From Methanolinea sp. (GTDB taxonomy: Archaea > Halobacteriota > Methanomicrobia > Methanomicrobiales > Methanospirillaceae): a DNA stretch of 40,991 nt. Location: the NCBI GenBank assembly GCA_018263335.1, contig JADFCY010000015.1, positions 1 through 40,991 on the forward strand. The letters are read 5' to 3'. This document shows, piece after piece, positions 25,260 to 34,615 of this stretch. The notes below the pieces were generated by a model. That model worked only from the letters and a program-made list of their open reading frames with translations, had not been told where the DNA came from and ran no database searches. Both the position numbers and the translations under genes were made by a program. Numbering within the stretch: the first letter of the stretch is position 1; the number at the start of each line of letters is the position of its first letter.

Positions 25260-26552
25260 TCAGTACCCCGTCCGGTAACGGAGGATGGCAGCGATTCCCC
25301 CAAACGCGGTATAGAGGATCGAGCCCTCCTCGAAGTCGTCAGAGATGATCTCAACCCTCGTGCTGGTCTGGTCGGCAAGCCGCGTCAGTTCCTCGATGAT
25401 ATCGACCTCCTGGTCCACGACAAGGGGCCCGCTGCACTTCCTGCATGTCTGGGAAGAGAGAAGGTCCTGGACGGTCTTTCCCGGCTCGAGCTGGATGGTC
25501 CGCTCCTCCGAGTGGCCGCAGGCCTGGCACCTGACGCTGACCCTTGACTTCCGGAGAGAGGCGGAGAGGAGGAGGATGTCGACTGAACCGACATCGAGGT
25601 TCTTCCTGACACTCTCTTCGCCGTATGCGGCAAGACCGTTCTCCCTGACAAGTTCTTTTAAGAACCGGTTCATGAACTCCTTCTCCTTGATCACCTCCAT
25701 CCCCTTCAGGGCGTCTTTTGCGGCGTCGACGAGCTCGGATAGCCCGCTCTCGTTGGTATAGGCCACGTCGAAGAGGCCGATGATCCGCTTCTGGATCTCA
25801 TGGTGGAGGTACTGGCCTGCCTCAAACTCCTCCTTCGTGGGGCTCGGGCCCCCGATGAGGACACCCTTGAATCGCTCGAAGAAGTCCTTCTCGGCCAGGA
25901 AGATGTCGCTCGCCCGCTCGCCGACCTTCGTGTAGAATTCGTTGATTGCAATCTCGCGCAGCCGCGCAAAACGGACGCTCGACTGCCCTCCCTTCCTCTG
26001 CTTGCCAGGGACCGTGGAGGTGGCGCCCCCGATCGGCTCGATGCGGTTGCCGCGGAGGAACCCCCAGTACGCTTCGCGCCGGTCGAGGACGAGGAGCCCG
26101 TACACGCTCTTCTCCTCGAGCATCTGCTTGAGCGGCTCGAGCTCGAAGTTCGAGCTGCAGCGGTACATGTAGAGGTTCAGGGGCTCGGGAGGCTCGATGA
26201 TGGTGCATTCGAGGTCGGTCCTGTCGCCCTGCAGCTGGACGGTGCCGCAGAAGACCGCCATGCCATGGGGCGGCGGGTTCTTGTAGTACTTGAGCCGGGA
26301 GAGGATCGAGGAGATGGCGCTCTGGACATTGGTGCGGGTCTGCTTGCTCTTGATGTTCGCGCACTGGCCAAACTCGTCCCGGAGCTGGGCGGTCACGTCG
26401 TGGATCTGCTTGTCCGGCGGTATGTAGAGCGAGATGAGCTCGGTTCCGCTCCCCTGCTTGGCCATGAGCCGCTCGAGTGTCTTCTTGAACTCGTAGCGCC
26501 TGCGGCCCTCGTCCATCTCCTGGGACCCGGTCATCTCCTTCTCTGTGGACAT
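25260..26552 (-). CDS. prf1: Peptide chain release factor aRF1
   Basis: The 430-residue protein recognises all three stop codons and triggers peptide release. The NIKS codon-recognition motif is at 66-69, YRCSSNF at 130-136 and the catalytic GGQ at 188-190. The C-terminal domain carries a Cys-rich mini-domain (CQACG and CRKC) typical of archaeal aRF1. It sits in the nine-gene minus-strand array between the hydrolase gene (19 bases upstream) and argS. Confidence 0.96.
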   Translation of the reverse strand: MSTEKEMTGSQEMDEGRRRYEFKKTLERLMAKQGSGTELISLYIPPDKQIHDVTAQLRDEFGQCANIKSKQTRTNVQSAISSILSRLKYYKNPPPHGMAVFCGTVQLQGDRTDLECTIIEPPEPLNLYMYRCSSNFELEPLKQMLEEKSVYGLLVLDRREAYWGFLRGNRIEPIGGATSTVPGKQRKGGQSSVRFARLREIAINEFYTKVGERASDIFLAEKDFFERFKGVLIGGPSPTKEEFEAGQYLHHEIQKRIIGLFDVAYTNESGLSELVDAAKDALKGMEVIKEKEFMNRFLKELVRENGLAAYGEESVRKNLDVGSVDILLLSASLRKSRVSVRCQACGHSEERTIQLEPGKTVQDLLSSQTCRKCSGPLVVDQEVDIIEELTRLADQTSTRVEIISDDFEEGSILYTAFGGIAAILRYRTGY

Positions 26553-26571
26553 ATCAAAGCTTCAATACGAA

Positions 26572-27456
26572 TCAACCCGCAGGGCCATAAATTTGCGCAC
26601 ATTCCCCGAGTATCCGTGCATCTGCCTCTTCGTTGAGCCCGTGGGTCCCATTGAAGGGGAAGAATGATTTCGGCTCAGGCAGCGCCCGGTAGAATGCCTG
26701 CCCATCGGCGAAGGGAATGACCGGGTCCCCCGGAGAGTGGAGGACCCAGCTGGTCCGGGGCGCCATGCCTCCCGCGCAGGCCTCGGGATCGACAGAGAGG
26801 AGGAACCGCCGGGCATCGCCCGCGTATGAATCGCCGGCTCTTCTGAACCCCGATGTCGAGACACCGATGAACCCTGCGAACGCCGGATCCAGTGCAGCGG
26901 CAATTGCCGCGTACCTCCCCCCGTTGCTCTCGCCCATGGCATATACAGGAACACGGGCCTTCTCCCTGAGGTATGTCCCCGCACAGCGGATATCGCATAT
27001 TGAGAGATAGTACTCGGGCCACTCATGGTCAAGGTATCTCTGGTAGTCACGGGCTAGGTCCAGGGGGTAACCCCCTGTCTCGCCCCCATTTCCCCTCATG
27101 TCAAGGACCATGAACGCATAATTGGAACGGGCGAATGCCACTGCCCTGTCGCGGTGCCCTTCCTTTTTGACTCCGGCGCCTGGGGCAAGCACAAAGCCTG
27201 CCACAGGGGCGTCCGGGAGCGCAGCGAAGGCGTATACGTCACCTTCCGAAGTGTGGAATACTACCCTGGTGAAGGTGAACCCTTCCTCCCTTGAATACGA
27301 CGTCTCCTCTGCCGTGCATACCGGGCAATCCAGGGAGAGCCAGCCGGACTCATTTACCGCGTAGTCTCCCCAGGGGCTTTTGCGCTCCTCGATACACCCT
27401 GCCAACACCACGAGAAGGGCAAGGGCAAGGCAGGGGACAAAGAGTGGGCCTCTCAC
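26572..27456 (-). CDS. Lipoprotein alpha/beta hydrolase
   Basis: The 294-residue protein starts with a lipoprotein signal (ALALLVVLAGCIEE), so it is probably anchored outside the membrane through Cys21. The alpha/beta hydrolase triad is visible: Ser in MGESNGGRYA, Asp in HSPGDPVIPF and His in NGTHGLNEE. The oxyanion region VLAPGAGVKKEGHRD is also family-like. The substrate, an ester or peptide, is unknown. The start is a GTG in a GTGA overlap with the nudix stop. It is an odd member among tRNA and translation genes. Confidence 0.82.
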   Translation of the reverse strand: MRGPLFVPCLALALLVVLAGCIEERKSPWGDYAVNESGWLSLDCPVCTAEETSYSREEGFTFTRVVFHTSEGDVYAFAALPDAPVAGFVLAPGAGVKKEGHRDRAVAFARSNYAFMVLDMRGNGGETGGYPLDLARDYQRYLDHEWPEYYLSICDIRCAGTYLREKARVPVYAMGESNGGRYAAIAAALDPAFAGFIGVSTSGFRRAGDSYAGDARRFLLSVDPEACAGGMAPRTSWVLHSPGDPVIPFADGQAFYRALPEPKSFFPFNGTHGLNEEADARILGECAQIYGPAG

Positions 27457-27962
27457 CGCGATTCACCGATGCAGCGGCAGATGATGCTGATCGTCTTTGC
27501 GTCACAGATCCTGCCGTCCCTGATCATTTCAGGGAGATCCTCCCACTTTACCCTGACAAGCTCGATGATCTCGTCCTCGTCTTTCTGATACAGGCAGGAA
27601 GGAGAGAGCCCATGGGCCTCGTAGAGGAAGAGAACCTCGTCTGAGAACCCCGGGGTGGTATAGAGGGTGCCGCGTGGGATGAGTGTCTCTGCCTGGAACC
27701 CCGTCTCCTCGATCAGCTCCCGGTGCGCCGCGGCAACAGGGTCTTCCCCCGGGTTGAGGGTTCCCGCCGGGGCCTCGAGGATGTACTCCCCGATCACGAA
27801 ACGGTACTGCCGGATGAGGTAGCAGGAGCCATCTGCCCTGAATGGCAGGATGACGACAGCATTCCCGGGGTGCACGGCAACCCTCTCGACCCGGGATCCG
27901 GAGGGAAGGTCGTACTCCTTTCTGTCAACCCACAACCTCTTCCCCCTGTAAAGATCGGTCAT
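27453..27962 (-). CDS. Nudix hydrolase, ADP-ribose pyrophosphatase-like
   Basis: The 169-residue protein has a complete nudix box (GTLNPGEDPVAAAHRELIEE then TGF) with the catalytic REXXEE acids. The preceding YILEAPAGTL and RQYRFVIGEY segments match ADP-ribose pyrophosphatases, so sugar-nucleotide hydrolysis is likely. The ATG at 27962 overlaps the queC stop by four bases (ATGA). An in-frame ATG at 28079 lies inside queC and is not favoured. Confidence 0.88.
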   Translation of the reverse strand: MTDLYRGKRLWVDRKEYDLPSGSRVERVAVHPGNAVVILPFRADGSCYLIRQYRFVIGEYILEAPAGTLNPGEDPVAAAHRELIEETGFQAETLIPRGTLYTTPGFSDEVLFLYEAHGLSPSCLYQKDEDEIIELVRVKWEDLPEMIRDGRICDAKTISIICRCIGESR

Positions 27963-28630
27963 GTCTCCTCCCGGTACGGGACGGGGTCTCTCATCCCGGC
28001 CAGAGAGAACGCCTCTTTTCGGAAATGGCATGCCCCGCACGTCCCACAGGCCACGTCTTCGTCCTGGTAGCACGACCACGTATGTTCGTAGGGGACGTTC
28101 ATGCGGGAACCTTCAATGAGTATCTCCCTCTTGCTCATGTGGATGAACGGAGTGTGGATCCTGATGGCGGTCCCCGTCCTCGTACCGGTCTCGATCGCCC
28201 TCTGGAACGCCTCGATGAACGCGGGACGACAGTCAGGGTACCCGCTGTAATCCTGTGACTGGACGCCGATGAATATGGCCTCGGCGCCACGCGCCTCGGC
28301 ATAACTGGTGGCGATCGCGAGGAGATTTGCGTTCCGGAACGGGACATAGGTGTTGGGGATGTCCTCCCTGTCAGCGCGGTAGGAATCGACCGGGAGCGCA
28401 TGGTCTGTAAGGCTGCTCGCCCCGAATGCCGAGAGGTATGCGAGGTCGACCTCCCGGAACTCCTCGGCGCCGAGGAGTCCTGCGATGGTCCGTGCGCAGG
28501 TGCGCTCCTTCTTCTCGGTGCGCTGGCCATAGTTGAAATGGAGTGCGAGGATCGAAAAGCCCCTCTCGCGGGCGAGGTATGCGAGGGTAGCCGAGTCCAT
28601 CCCGCCTGAGAGGAGGCACACTGCTCTCAT
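27959..28630 (-). CDS. queC: 7-cyano-7-deazaguanine (preQ0) synthase QueC
   Basis: The 223-residue ATP-dependent enzyme turns 7-carboxy-7-deazaguanine into preQ0, precursor of archaeosine at tRNA position 15. The PP-loop is LLSGGMDSATLAYLA near the N terminus, HFNYGQRTEKKE follows, and four Cys in CYQDEDVACGTCGACHFR bind zinc. It starts three bases after the queE stop, in the order queD-queE-queC, which also is the order of their reactions. Confidence 0.95.
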   Translation of the reverse strand: MRAVCLLSGGMDSATLAYLARERGFSILALHFNYGQRTEKKERTCARTIAGLLGAEEFREVDLAYLSAFGASSLTDHALPVDSYRADREDIPNTYVPFRNANLLAIATSYAEARGAEAIFIGVQSQDYSGYPDCRPAFIEAFQRAIETGTRTGTAIRIHTPFIHMSKREILIEGSRMNVPYEHTWSCYQDEDVACGTCGACHFRKEAFSLAGMRDPVPYREET

Positions 28631-28633
28631 GGG

Positions 28634-29242
28634 CTAGCGCACCCCCAGGGCCTTGTGGAGCTGCAACTGCAGCCTTGCAGGGAGATCCCGGCCGATCAGG
28701 AAAGATGCGACGGCATGTGCGTCTGACCCCTCGACCGGGGAGAAGAAGACCTCTCCCTTGACTGGGTGCGCCTCAAGCACCCTTGCGGCGTATTCGCAGT
28801 CCGCAAGGTCGCTGACCACGAACTTCACCGAGTCCTCCGGCGTGATCCTGGAGAGGAGCGAGAGGTCGCTCTCCTCTCCCGAAGAGGGACACTTTACGTC
28901 CATGCAGATGCCTGCACAGTCCTGGAACGGGGAAAAATCGATGGTGCCGTTGGTCTCGATGTCGATGAGGTACCCTTCGGCATGGAGGGACATGAGGAGG
29001 GAGAGGAGCGATCGACCCTGGAGGAGAGGTTCTCCCCCCGTGATGCAGAGGTAGGTGCCTCCGAGTTCACGTACCCGCGAGGCGATCTCCTCCTCGTCCA
29101 TCTCGGTTCCGCCAGTGCGGGCGTGCGGAGTGTCACACCAGGAACAGCGGAGGTTGCAGCCTGCAAACCTGATGAAAGTGCAGGGCCTCCCCTGCCGTTT
29201 CCCCTCCCCCTGGATGCTCCTGAACACCTCACTGACTTTCAT
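28634..29242 (-). CDS. queE: 7-carboxy-7-deazaguanine synthase QueE
   Basis: The 202-residue radical SAM enzyme contracts the ring of 6-carboxytetrahydropterin to make 7-carboxy-7-deazaguanine. The cluster motif is in RFAGCNLRCSWCDTPHA (CX3CX2C), preceded by FRSIQGEGKRQGRP and followed by YLCITGGEPLLQG. The sequence belongs to the QueE family and its length is normal. It overlaps the queD end by 14 bases. Confidence 0.95.
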   Translation of the reverse strand: MKVSEVFRSIQGEGKRQGRPCTFIRFAGCNLRCSWCDTPHARTGGTEMDEEEIASRVRELGGTYLCITGGEPLLQGRSLLSLLMSLHAEGYLIDIETNGTIDFSPFQDCAGICMDVKCPSSGEESDLSLLSRITPEDSVKFVVSDLADCEYAARVLEAHPVKGEVFFSPVEGSDAHAVASFLIGRDLPARLQLQLHKALGVR

Positions 29243-29642
29243 AGTTCACTTCTGCATGGCAGGAGGGGGATTCCCAGACACGGATCCGGATCACCCTCGC
29301 GTCGAGGCCAAGAACGCGGCACTCTTCGTTGAGCATGCCGGCTATCAGGGATGCGAGCAGTTCGCTGGTGGGCTCACCAGGGGTCGTGATGACCGGATGG
29401 AACGCGGTGATTGCCTGGACCATGGGATCTCCCTCGTTGAGGATGATCTGGTGATCATACCGCCCGATGACATTTTTTATGGTATTGTAGTCCACCAGGA
29501 TGCCGGTCCGCCCGTCCACCTGCCCCTCCATCCACACCTCCACCTTCCATCGGTGCCCGTGCAGGCAGGCGCATTTCCCCTTGTAATGCAGCAAACGGTG
29601 GCTTGCATCGAACTGCACCTCCTTGTAAATGCGGCAGATCAT
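29229..29642 (-). CDS. queD: 6-carboxy-tetrahydropterin synthase QueD
   Basis: The 137-residue enzyme converts dihydroneopterin triphosphate to 6-carboxy-tetrahydropterin, the first dedicated step to preQ0. Zinc-binding His residues are in DASHRLLHYKGKCACLHGHRW, with the catalytic Cys just before the HGH. The Glu in RVWESPSCHAEV completes the active site. The ATG at 29642 is about 25 bases from a TATA box on the minus strand and has no Shine-Dalgarno motif, so the mRNA is probably leaderless. It is the first gene of the nine-gene array. Confidence 0.93.
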   Translation of the reverse strand: MICRIYKEVQFDASHRLLHYKGKCACLHGHRWKVEVWMEGQVDGRTGILVDYNTIKNVIGRYDHQIILNEGDPMVQAITAFHPVITTPGEPTSELLASLIAGMLNEECRVLGLDARVIRIRVWESPSCHAEVNYESQ

Positions 29643-29664
29643 GAGAGAAGGTTGGCGGGAACGG

Positions 29665-29678
29665 GATATAATATTATT
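29665..29678 (-). promoter_or_regulatory. TATA box of the queD-to-sepS array
   Basis: The AT-rich block reads TAATAATATTATAT on the minus strand and ends 23 bases before the queD ATG. It is the only good promoter seen for the nine genes that follow, though internal promoters cannot be excluded. Confidence 0.6.
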
Positions 29679-29725
29679 AGCAATGCGATGCAACCAATAC
29701 AGGCAATCGGGGACTCCTCCATAAT

Positions 29726-29756
29726 ATATAAGTCGCCACCGCGCGTTTATATATAC
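29726..29756 (+). promoter_or_regulatory. Promoter elements of the S12-S7-EF2 genes
   Basis: Two TATA boxes occur on the plus strand, TATATAAG at 29726-29733 and TTTATATATA at 29747-29756. The second would give a leader of about 30 bases containing GAGG at 29800-29803, seven bases before the S12 ATG. Two start sites are possible. Confidence 0.6.
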
Positions 29757-29810
29757 CACACTGGGTGAAACCGAGTCCACCACAGAAGAACTGGTACATG
29801 AGGGTATTTC

Positions 29811-30239
29811 ATGGGAAAGGGTAAATTCGCAGCAAGGAAGCTGCTCAAGGACGCAAAGAAGTTCCGCTGGAGCGACCCGAAGTTCGTGCGGAGCCAGGGC
29901 GGGGTCAACCTCAAGTCAGACCCCCTCGAGGGCGCTCCGCAGGCACGCGGGATCGTGCTCGAAAAGATTGGAGTAGAGGCCAAGCAGCCGAACTCGGCAA
30001 TCCGCAAGTGCGTGAGAGTGCAGCTGATCAAGAATGGCAGGCAGGTCACCGCATTCGCCGTCGGTGACGGCGCCATCAACTTCATCGATGAACACGACGA
30101 GGTCGAGATCGAGGGGATCGGGGGAAGACTGGGGAGGTCCATGGGAGACATCCCGGGTGTCAGGTACGTCGTCACCAAGGTGAACAATGTCTCGCTCCAC
30201 GAGATGGTCATCGGCCGCAAAGAGAAGCCACGCAGGTGA
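29811..30239 (+). CDS. rps12: Ribosomal protein S12 (uS12)
   Basis: The 142-residue decoding-centre protein has the archaeal opening [20 protein letters not shown] and the conserved [15 protein letters not shown] and [13 protein letters not shown] segments. Length is normal for archaea. S7 follows after six bases. Confidence 0.97.
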   Translation: MGKGKFAARKLLKDAKKFRWSDPKFVRSQGGVNLKSDPLEGAPQARGIVLEKIGVEAKQPNSAIRKCVRVQLIKNGRQVTAFAVGDGAINFIDEHDEVEIEGIGGRLGRSMGDIPGVRYVVTKVNNVSLHEMVIGRKEKPRR

Positions 30240-30245
30240 TCTTAA

Positions 30246-30827
30246 ATGACACAGACAGAACCCGCAGCCCGGCTCCTCTTCAACAAGTGGGACCTCGGCG
30301 AGGTGCAGGTGACCGACCCGAGCCTTGTCAGGTATATCAGCCTCAATCCCGTGATTGTCCCTCATTCAACCGGTAAATTCACCCGCCAGGAGTTCAACAA
30401 GGCCAACATGCTGATCGTCGAGCGACTCATCAACAGGCTGATGCAGTCCGAGATGAACACCGGCAACAAGCAGCTGGCAACCCGCATCGTGCGCGACGCA
30501 TTCGAGATCGTCCACAAGAAGACCAAGAAGAACCCGGTCCAGGTACTCGTCGAGGCGATTGCCAACACGGGTCAGCGCGAAGAGACGGTCAGGCTGAAGT
30601 ACGGCGGAATCAACGTCCCGAAATCGGTGGACACTGCACCGATCCGGAGAGTCAACACTTCCCTCTACTTCATCTCCGAGGCAGTCTCCAAGGCAGCCCA
30701 CAAGAGCAAGAAGCCGGTCGCCGCGTGCCTTGCAGACGAGTTGATTGCCGCCTCAAAAGGCGACGTCAAGGCATACTCGGTGAACAAGAAGGAAGAACGC
30801 GAGCGCATTGCGAAGTCCGCAAGATAA
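30246..30827 (+). CDS. rps7: Ribosomal protein S7 (uS7)
   Basis: The 193-residue protein nucleates assembly of the small-subunit head. It shows [38 protein letters not shown] and the C-terminal [15 protein letters not shown] of the archaeal family. It lies between S12 and EF-2 on the same strand, as in the classical str cluster. Confidence 0.97.
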   Translation: MTQTEPAARLLFNKWDLGEVQVTDPSLVRYISLNPVIVPHSTGKFTRQEFNKANMLIVERLINRLMQSEMNTGNKQLATRIVRDAFEIVHKKTKKNPVQVLVEAIANTGQREETVRLKYGGINVPKSVDTAPIRRVNTSLYFISEAVSKAAHKSKKPVAACLADELIAASKGDVKAYSVNKKEERERIAKSAR

Positions 30828-30859
30828 GGAACAATATTCACTTTTTTGTGGTGTTTTTG

Positions 30860-33052
30860 ATGGCCCGAGGCAAAAAATCAATCGAGAAAGTCACTGAACT
30901 GATGAGTGATCCGGTACACATCCGGAATATCGGCATCGTTGCCCATATCGACCACGGCAAGACCACCCTCTCCGACAACCTCCTTGCGGGGGCAGGGATC
31001 ATCTCGGAAGAGCTTGCGGGAAAGCAGCTCTTCATGGACTCTGACGAGGAGGAGCAGGCCCGCGGCATCACGATCGATGCGAGCAACGTCTCCATGGTCC
31101 ACGAGTACGAAGGCCAGGAGTTCCTGATCAACATGATCGACACCCCGGGCCACGTAGACTTCGGGGGCGACGTTACCCGCGCGATGAGGGCGGTTGACGG
31201 TGCCGTCGTGCTCGTTGATGCGGTGGAAGGGACGATGCCCCAGACCGAGACGGTGCTGCGGCAGGCCCTCAAGGAAGGCGTCCGGCCGGTCCTCTTCATC
31301 AACAAGGTTGATCGCCTGATCAACGAGCTCAAGGTGGACGAGATGGAGATGCAGATCCGCCTGGGCCGGGTCATCGACAAGGTCAACAAGCTGATCAAGG
31401 GGATGAACGAGGAAGCGTACAACGCGGGCTGGAAACTCGACGCATCCCAGGGAACTGTTGCCTTTGGATCGGCACTCTACAACTGGGCGGTCTCTGTCCC
31501 CTTTATGAAGAAGAGCGGGGTCTCCTTCAAAGAGGTATACGAGAGCTGCAGGACCGGCGACATGAAGAACCTCGCGAAGAGGAGTCCCCTCTGCGACGTG
31601 GTCCTCGACATGGTAGTAAAGCACCTGCCGAACCCGAAAGACTCGCAGAAGCGGCGTATCAAGGTGATATGGCATGGGGATGCAACCACGCCTGAAGGAA
31701 AGGCGATGCTCGAATGCGACCCGAACGGCCCTGCCACCCTGATGATCACCGATATCTCGTTCGATCCGCATGCAGGGGAAGTTGCCACCGGAAGGCTGTT
31801 TTCCGGCCGGATCAAGCGTGGCACTGAACTGTACGTCATGGGGACCGCAAAGAAGGTCAACCGGCTCCAGCAGGTGGGGATCTTCATGGGGCCTACCAGG
31901 GTCGAAGTGGAGGAGATCACCGCGGGGAACATCGCTGCCGTCACGGGCTTGAAGGATGCGATTGTCGGGTCAACTGTTACCACCCTGCAGGACATGACGC
32001 CCTTTGAGTCCCTCAAACACTACAGCGAGCCTGTGATGACCGTTGCGGTGGAGGCCAAGAACATGAAGGACCTCCCGAAACTCGTCGAGGTCCTCCGCCA
32101 GGTTGCCAAGGAGGATCCCACCCTCCAGGTCAACATCAACGAGGAGACGGGGGAGCACCTCATCTCCGGGATGGGCGAGCTGCACCTGGAGATCGTCACA
32201 GGCCGCATCAAGAGAGACAAGGGTGTGGAGATTATCACATCCGAGCCGATCGTAGTGTACCGCGAGACTGTGACCCAGAAGGCCGGGCCTGTCGAAGGGA
32301 AGTCCCCCAACCGGCACAACCGATTCTACCTGGAGCTCGAAGTCCTGCCGGACGCCATCGTGGAACTGATCAAGAACGGACAGGTCTCGATGAACCAGTC
32401 ACAGCTTGAGCGGCGTGACGCCCTGATCGCCGCGGGGATGGACAAGGAAGAGGCAAAGAACGTGAAGGATATCTACGGCCACACCATGTTCATCGACATG
32501 ACCAAGGGTATCCAGTACCTGAACGAGACGATGGAACTGATCATCGAGGGCCTCCACGAAGCACTCGACGGCGGCCCCCTTGCCGACGAGAAGGTCCAGA
32601 ACCTGAAGATCAAGCTCGTGGACGTAAAGCTCCACGAGGATGCCATCCACAGGGGCCCGGCCCAGGTCATCCCCGCAGTGAGGGCGGCTGTCAAGGCAGG
32701 GATGCTGATGGCAGGCGACACCCTCCTTGAGCCCGTCCAGAAGATCCAGATCACGGTCCCCACCGATCAGATGGGCAACGCCACTGCCCAGATCCAGGGG
32801 AGGCGGGGGCAGGTATACGACATCCAGAGCGAGGGAGACACCGTCACGGTCGTCGGCAAAGCCCCCGTCGCCGAGCTCTTCGGGTTTGCCGGGGATATCC
32901 GTTCCGCCACCGAGGGTCGGGCGATGTGGAGCACCGAGTTCGCAGGCTTCGAACTCGTGCCGAGCAACCTGATGAAGGAGGTCGTGACCTCCATCCGGAA
33001 GAGAAAGGGCCTCAAAGAGCAGATGCCAACCCCTGCTGACTACCTGGCCTGA
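30860..33052 (+). CDS. fusA: Translation elongation factor EF-2
   Basis: The 730-residue GTPase drives ribosomal translocation. G1 is AHIDHGKTT at 28-36, G2 [10 protein letters not shown]3 [10 protein letters not shown] and G4 NKVDRL. The diphthamide site is His597 in [12 protein letters not shown]. Length matches archaeal EF-2. The ATG at 30860 fits the family start ([15 protein letters not shown]); an in-frame ATG at 30725 would lie inside S7. The gene for EF-1 alpha, often next in archaea, does not follow here. Confidence 0.97.
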   Translation: MARGKKSIEKVTELMSDPVHIRNIGIVAHIDHGKTTLSDNLLAGAGIISEELAGKQLFMDSDEEEQARGITIDASNVSMVHEYEGQEFLINMIDTPGHVDFGGDVTRAMRAVDGAVVLVDAVEGTMPQTETVLRQALKEGVRPVLFINKVDRLINELKVDEMEMQIRLGRVIDKVNKLIKGMNEEAYNAGWKLDASQGTVAFGSALYNWAVSVPFMKKSGVSFKEVYESCRTGDMKNLAKRSPLCDVVLDMVVKHLPNPKDSQKRRIKVIWHGDATTPEGKAMLECDPNGPATLMITDISFDPHAGEVATGRLFSGRIKRGTELYVMGTAKKVNRLQQVGIFMGPTRVEVEEITAGNIAAVTGLKDAIVGSTVTTLQDMTPFESLKHYSEPVMTVAVEAKNMKDLPKLVEVLRQVAKEDPTLQVNINEETGEHLISGMGELHLEIVTGRIKRDKGVEIITSEPIVVYRETVTQKAGPVEGKSPNRHNRFYLELEVLPDAIVELIKNGQVSMNQSQLERRDALIAAGMDKEEAKNVKDIYGHTMFIDMTKGIQYLNETMELIIEGLHEALDGGPLADEKVQNLKIKLVDVKLHEDAIHRGPAQVIPAVRAAVKAGMLMAGDTLLEPVQKIQITVPTDQMGNATAQIQGRRGQVYDIQSEGDTVTVVGKAPVAELFGFAGDIRSATEGRAMWSTEFAGFELVPSNLMKEVVTSIRKRKGLKEQMPTPADYLA

Positions 33053-33359
33053 AGCCACCATTTTTCCACATACCCCCATTCTTTCTCCTGCATCTCTCCT
33101 GGTGAGGGTGGGCCCCAGACGGGATTTGGGGTTCTCTTATTCCTGCGTGGTGCGGAATGATGTCCCGTGCATTCGTTGTGGGGATTCTCTTCAGACACCC
33201 TCCACGCGCTGGAAACCGCCGCCCTTGACGGCGCGTCCATGCGGCTTTGATTAATGAGAGAGGGTTCGAAGGGAACCCGTTCAACTCAGTCTCCCTGTAC
33301 AAAACAGCGTAGGGCCAAAAATGGAGAAAGGTGAACCCGCGTGCGGTCGCGGGGGGTCT
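33053..33359. other. 307-base spacer between EF-2 and the cyclophilin gene
   Basis: The two flanking genes converge on this spacer. It begins with a T-run (33061-33065) and a long pyrimidine tract that probably ends EF-2 transcription. It also contains a short hairpin GCCG/CGGC near 33216 and the inverted pair GGGTTC/GAACCC near 33257-33273. The latter looks like a tRNA T arm, but no acceptor or anticodon arm fits around it. No protein gene is recognised. Confidence 0.5.
33061..33065 (+). terminator. T-run after EF-2
   Basis: Five T residues, followed by a pyrimidine-rich stretch, lie eight bases after the EF-2 stop codon. This is a plausible archaeal terminator for the S12-S7-EF2 transcript. 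Confidence 0.4.
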
Positions 33360-33839
33360 TCACGATAAGGTTGCCCTTACGATGGTGACGGGCTGGAGGG
33401 GGCGGTCATTCCGGTCGGTCTTCACGCTCGCGATCCTGTCCACCACATCCATTCCGGCAGTCACCCGGCCGAATACTGGATGCTTCCCGTCAAGGTAGTG
33501 GTTGTTGACGAGGTTGATGAAGAACTGGCTCCCTCCGGTATTGGGCCCGGCGTTTGCCATGGAGAGGGTGCCCCTGTCATTCTTCCTCCCGGCCCTGAAT
33601 TCGTCCCGGATGGTATACCCGGGGCCGCCCCTGCCGGTTCCCGTAGGGTCGCCTCCCTGTATCATGAACCCGTTGATGACCCGGTGGAAGATAATCCCGT
33701 CATAAAACCCCTTCTTGACAAGGGATGCAAAGTTGCCGGCGGTCACGGGCATGTCTTCGAATAACTCTATCTCGATGGTGCCATGGGTGGTCTCCATGGT
33801 CACGTGTGTTCCGGGAAGTGGCTCGTTCTTTCCAGTCAT
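33360..33839 (-). CDS. Cyclophilin-type peptidyl-prolyl isomerase
   Basis: The 159-residue cytoplasmic foldase has [21 protein letters not shown], the catalytic [22 protein letters not shown] (Arg and Phe of the active site), [15 protein letters not shown] and a His in [11 protein letters not shown]. Length is that of a minimal cyclophilin. No signal peptide is visible. The ATG at 33839 ([13 protein letters not shown]) is chosen because the in-frame extension upstream has no family likeness. Confidence 0.94.
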   Translation of the reverse strand: MTGKNEPLPGTHVTMETTHGTIEIELFEDMPVTAGNFASLVKKGFYDGIIFHRVINGFMIQGGDPTGTGRGGPGYTIRDEFRAGRKNDRGTLSMANAGPNTGGSQFFINLVNNHYLDGKHPVFGRVTAGMDVVDRIASVKTDRNDRPLQPVTIVRATLS

Positions 33840-34056
33840 GATTCTCTCATCAGTATTTGACCGTGAAGGCAGAAGGATGTTCTGGACCAGATCGCTCGGA
33901 ACGCCCCCCAGGAGATGCGAAATGCCACCGAGTGGGGGGGCATCCCTGCAGAGTGACCGGTGGGGTGCCGCATCTCTGGGGGTTTTTCCCCAATTCGCAC
34001 GACTGCGGGGACCACATAGAAACGGTAAAAAACCAGGGGGTGAATAGATTCCCTGA

Positions 34057-34545
34057 ATGGCAGGAGGAAAGCTGAAGATCGTGGTCTTCGGGGCATACAA
34101 TGCCGGAAAATCGACGTTTATCCAGGCAATAGACCCTGACGCACGACATGTCGAGGCGCACACCAACGAGGGCGATACCACCGTGGCACTCGACTATGGC
34201 AGGGTGGAGATCCACACCCTGCAGGTCCACCTCTTCGGGACGCCGGGACAGGAGAGGTTTGAGTTTGTGAGGGAGATCATCTCACGGGGGATGGACGCCG
34301 CGATCCTCCTCGTCGACTGCAGCGTCGCAACCGACGAGTTCACGATGAACCTCTACGACACCCTCGCAAAGAAGAAGATCCCCCTTGCGGTCATGCTGAA
34401 CAAGTGCGACCTTGCGGGGGCATGTCCCGGGACCCTCCGTGCCGCGTTTGGAAATTCGCAGGTGTACGAGATCTGCGCACGCGAGCGCGCCGGGGCAATG
34501 CCTGCGCTTGTTGCGTTTGTCGAGACCCTGGCGCGCGATTTGTAA
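34057..34545 (+). CDS. Small Ras/Arf-like GTPase (COG2229-type)
   Basis: The 162-residue G protein has G1 [10 protein letters not shown], a G2-like Thr in [13 protein letters not shown]3 [11 protein letters not shown] and G4 NKCD. It resembles archaeal GTPases grouped with the SRP receptor beta subunit and MglA. The order G1[11 protein letters not shown] is characteristic of the group. No GTPase-activating roadblock/LC7 partner is next to it, so its pathway is unknown. It starts 217 bases from the divergent cyclophilin gene. Confidence 0.82.
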   Translation: MAGGKLKIVVFGAYNAGKSTFIQAIDPDARHVEAHTNEGDTTVALDYGRVEIHTLQVHLFGTPGQERFEFVREIISRGMDAAILLVDCSVATDEFTMNLYDTLAKKKIPLAVMLNKCDLAGACPGTLRAAFGNSQVYEICARERAGAMPALVAFVETLARDL

Positions 34546-34615
34546 AAAGAGTTCTCCCCGGGCCGGATCACCACAGGGGGCCGGCGTTCGGGGAAAAATC
34601 CCATCCCGCCTTTCT

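Noticed and set aside
33257-33273. tRNA T-arm-like hairpin after EF-2
   Set aside because: No acceptor stem, D arm or anticodon arm can be built around it.
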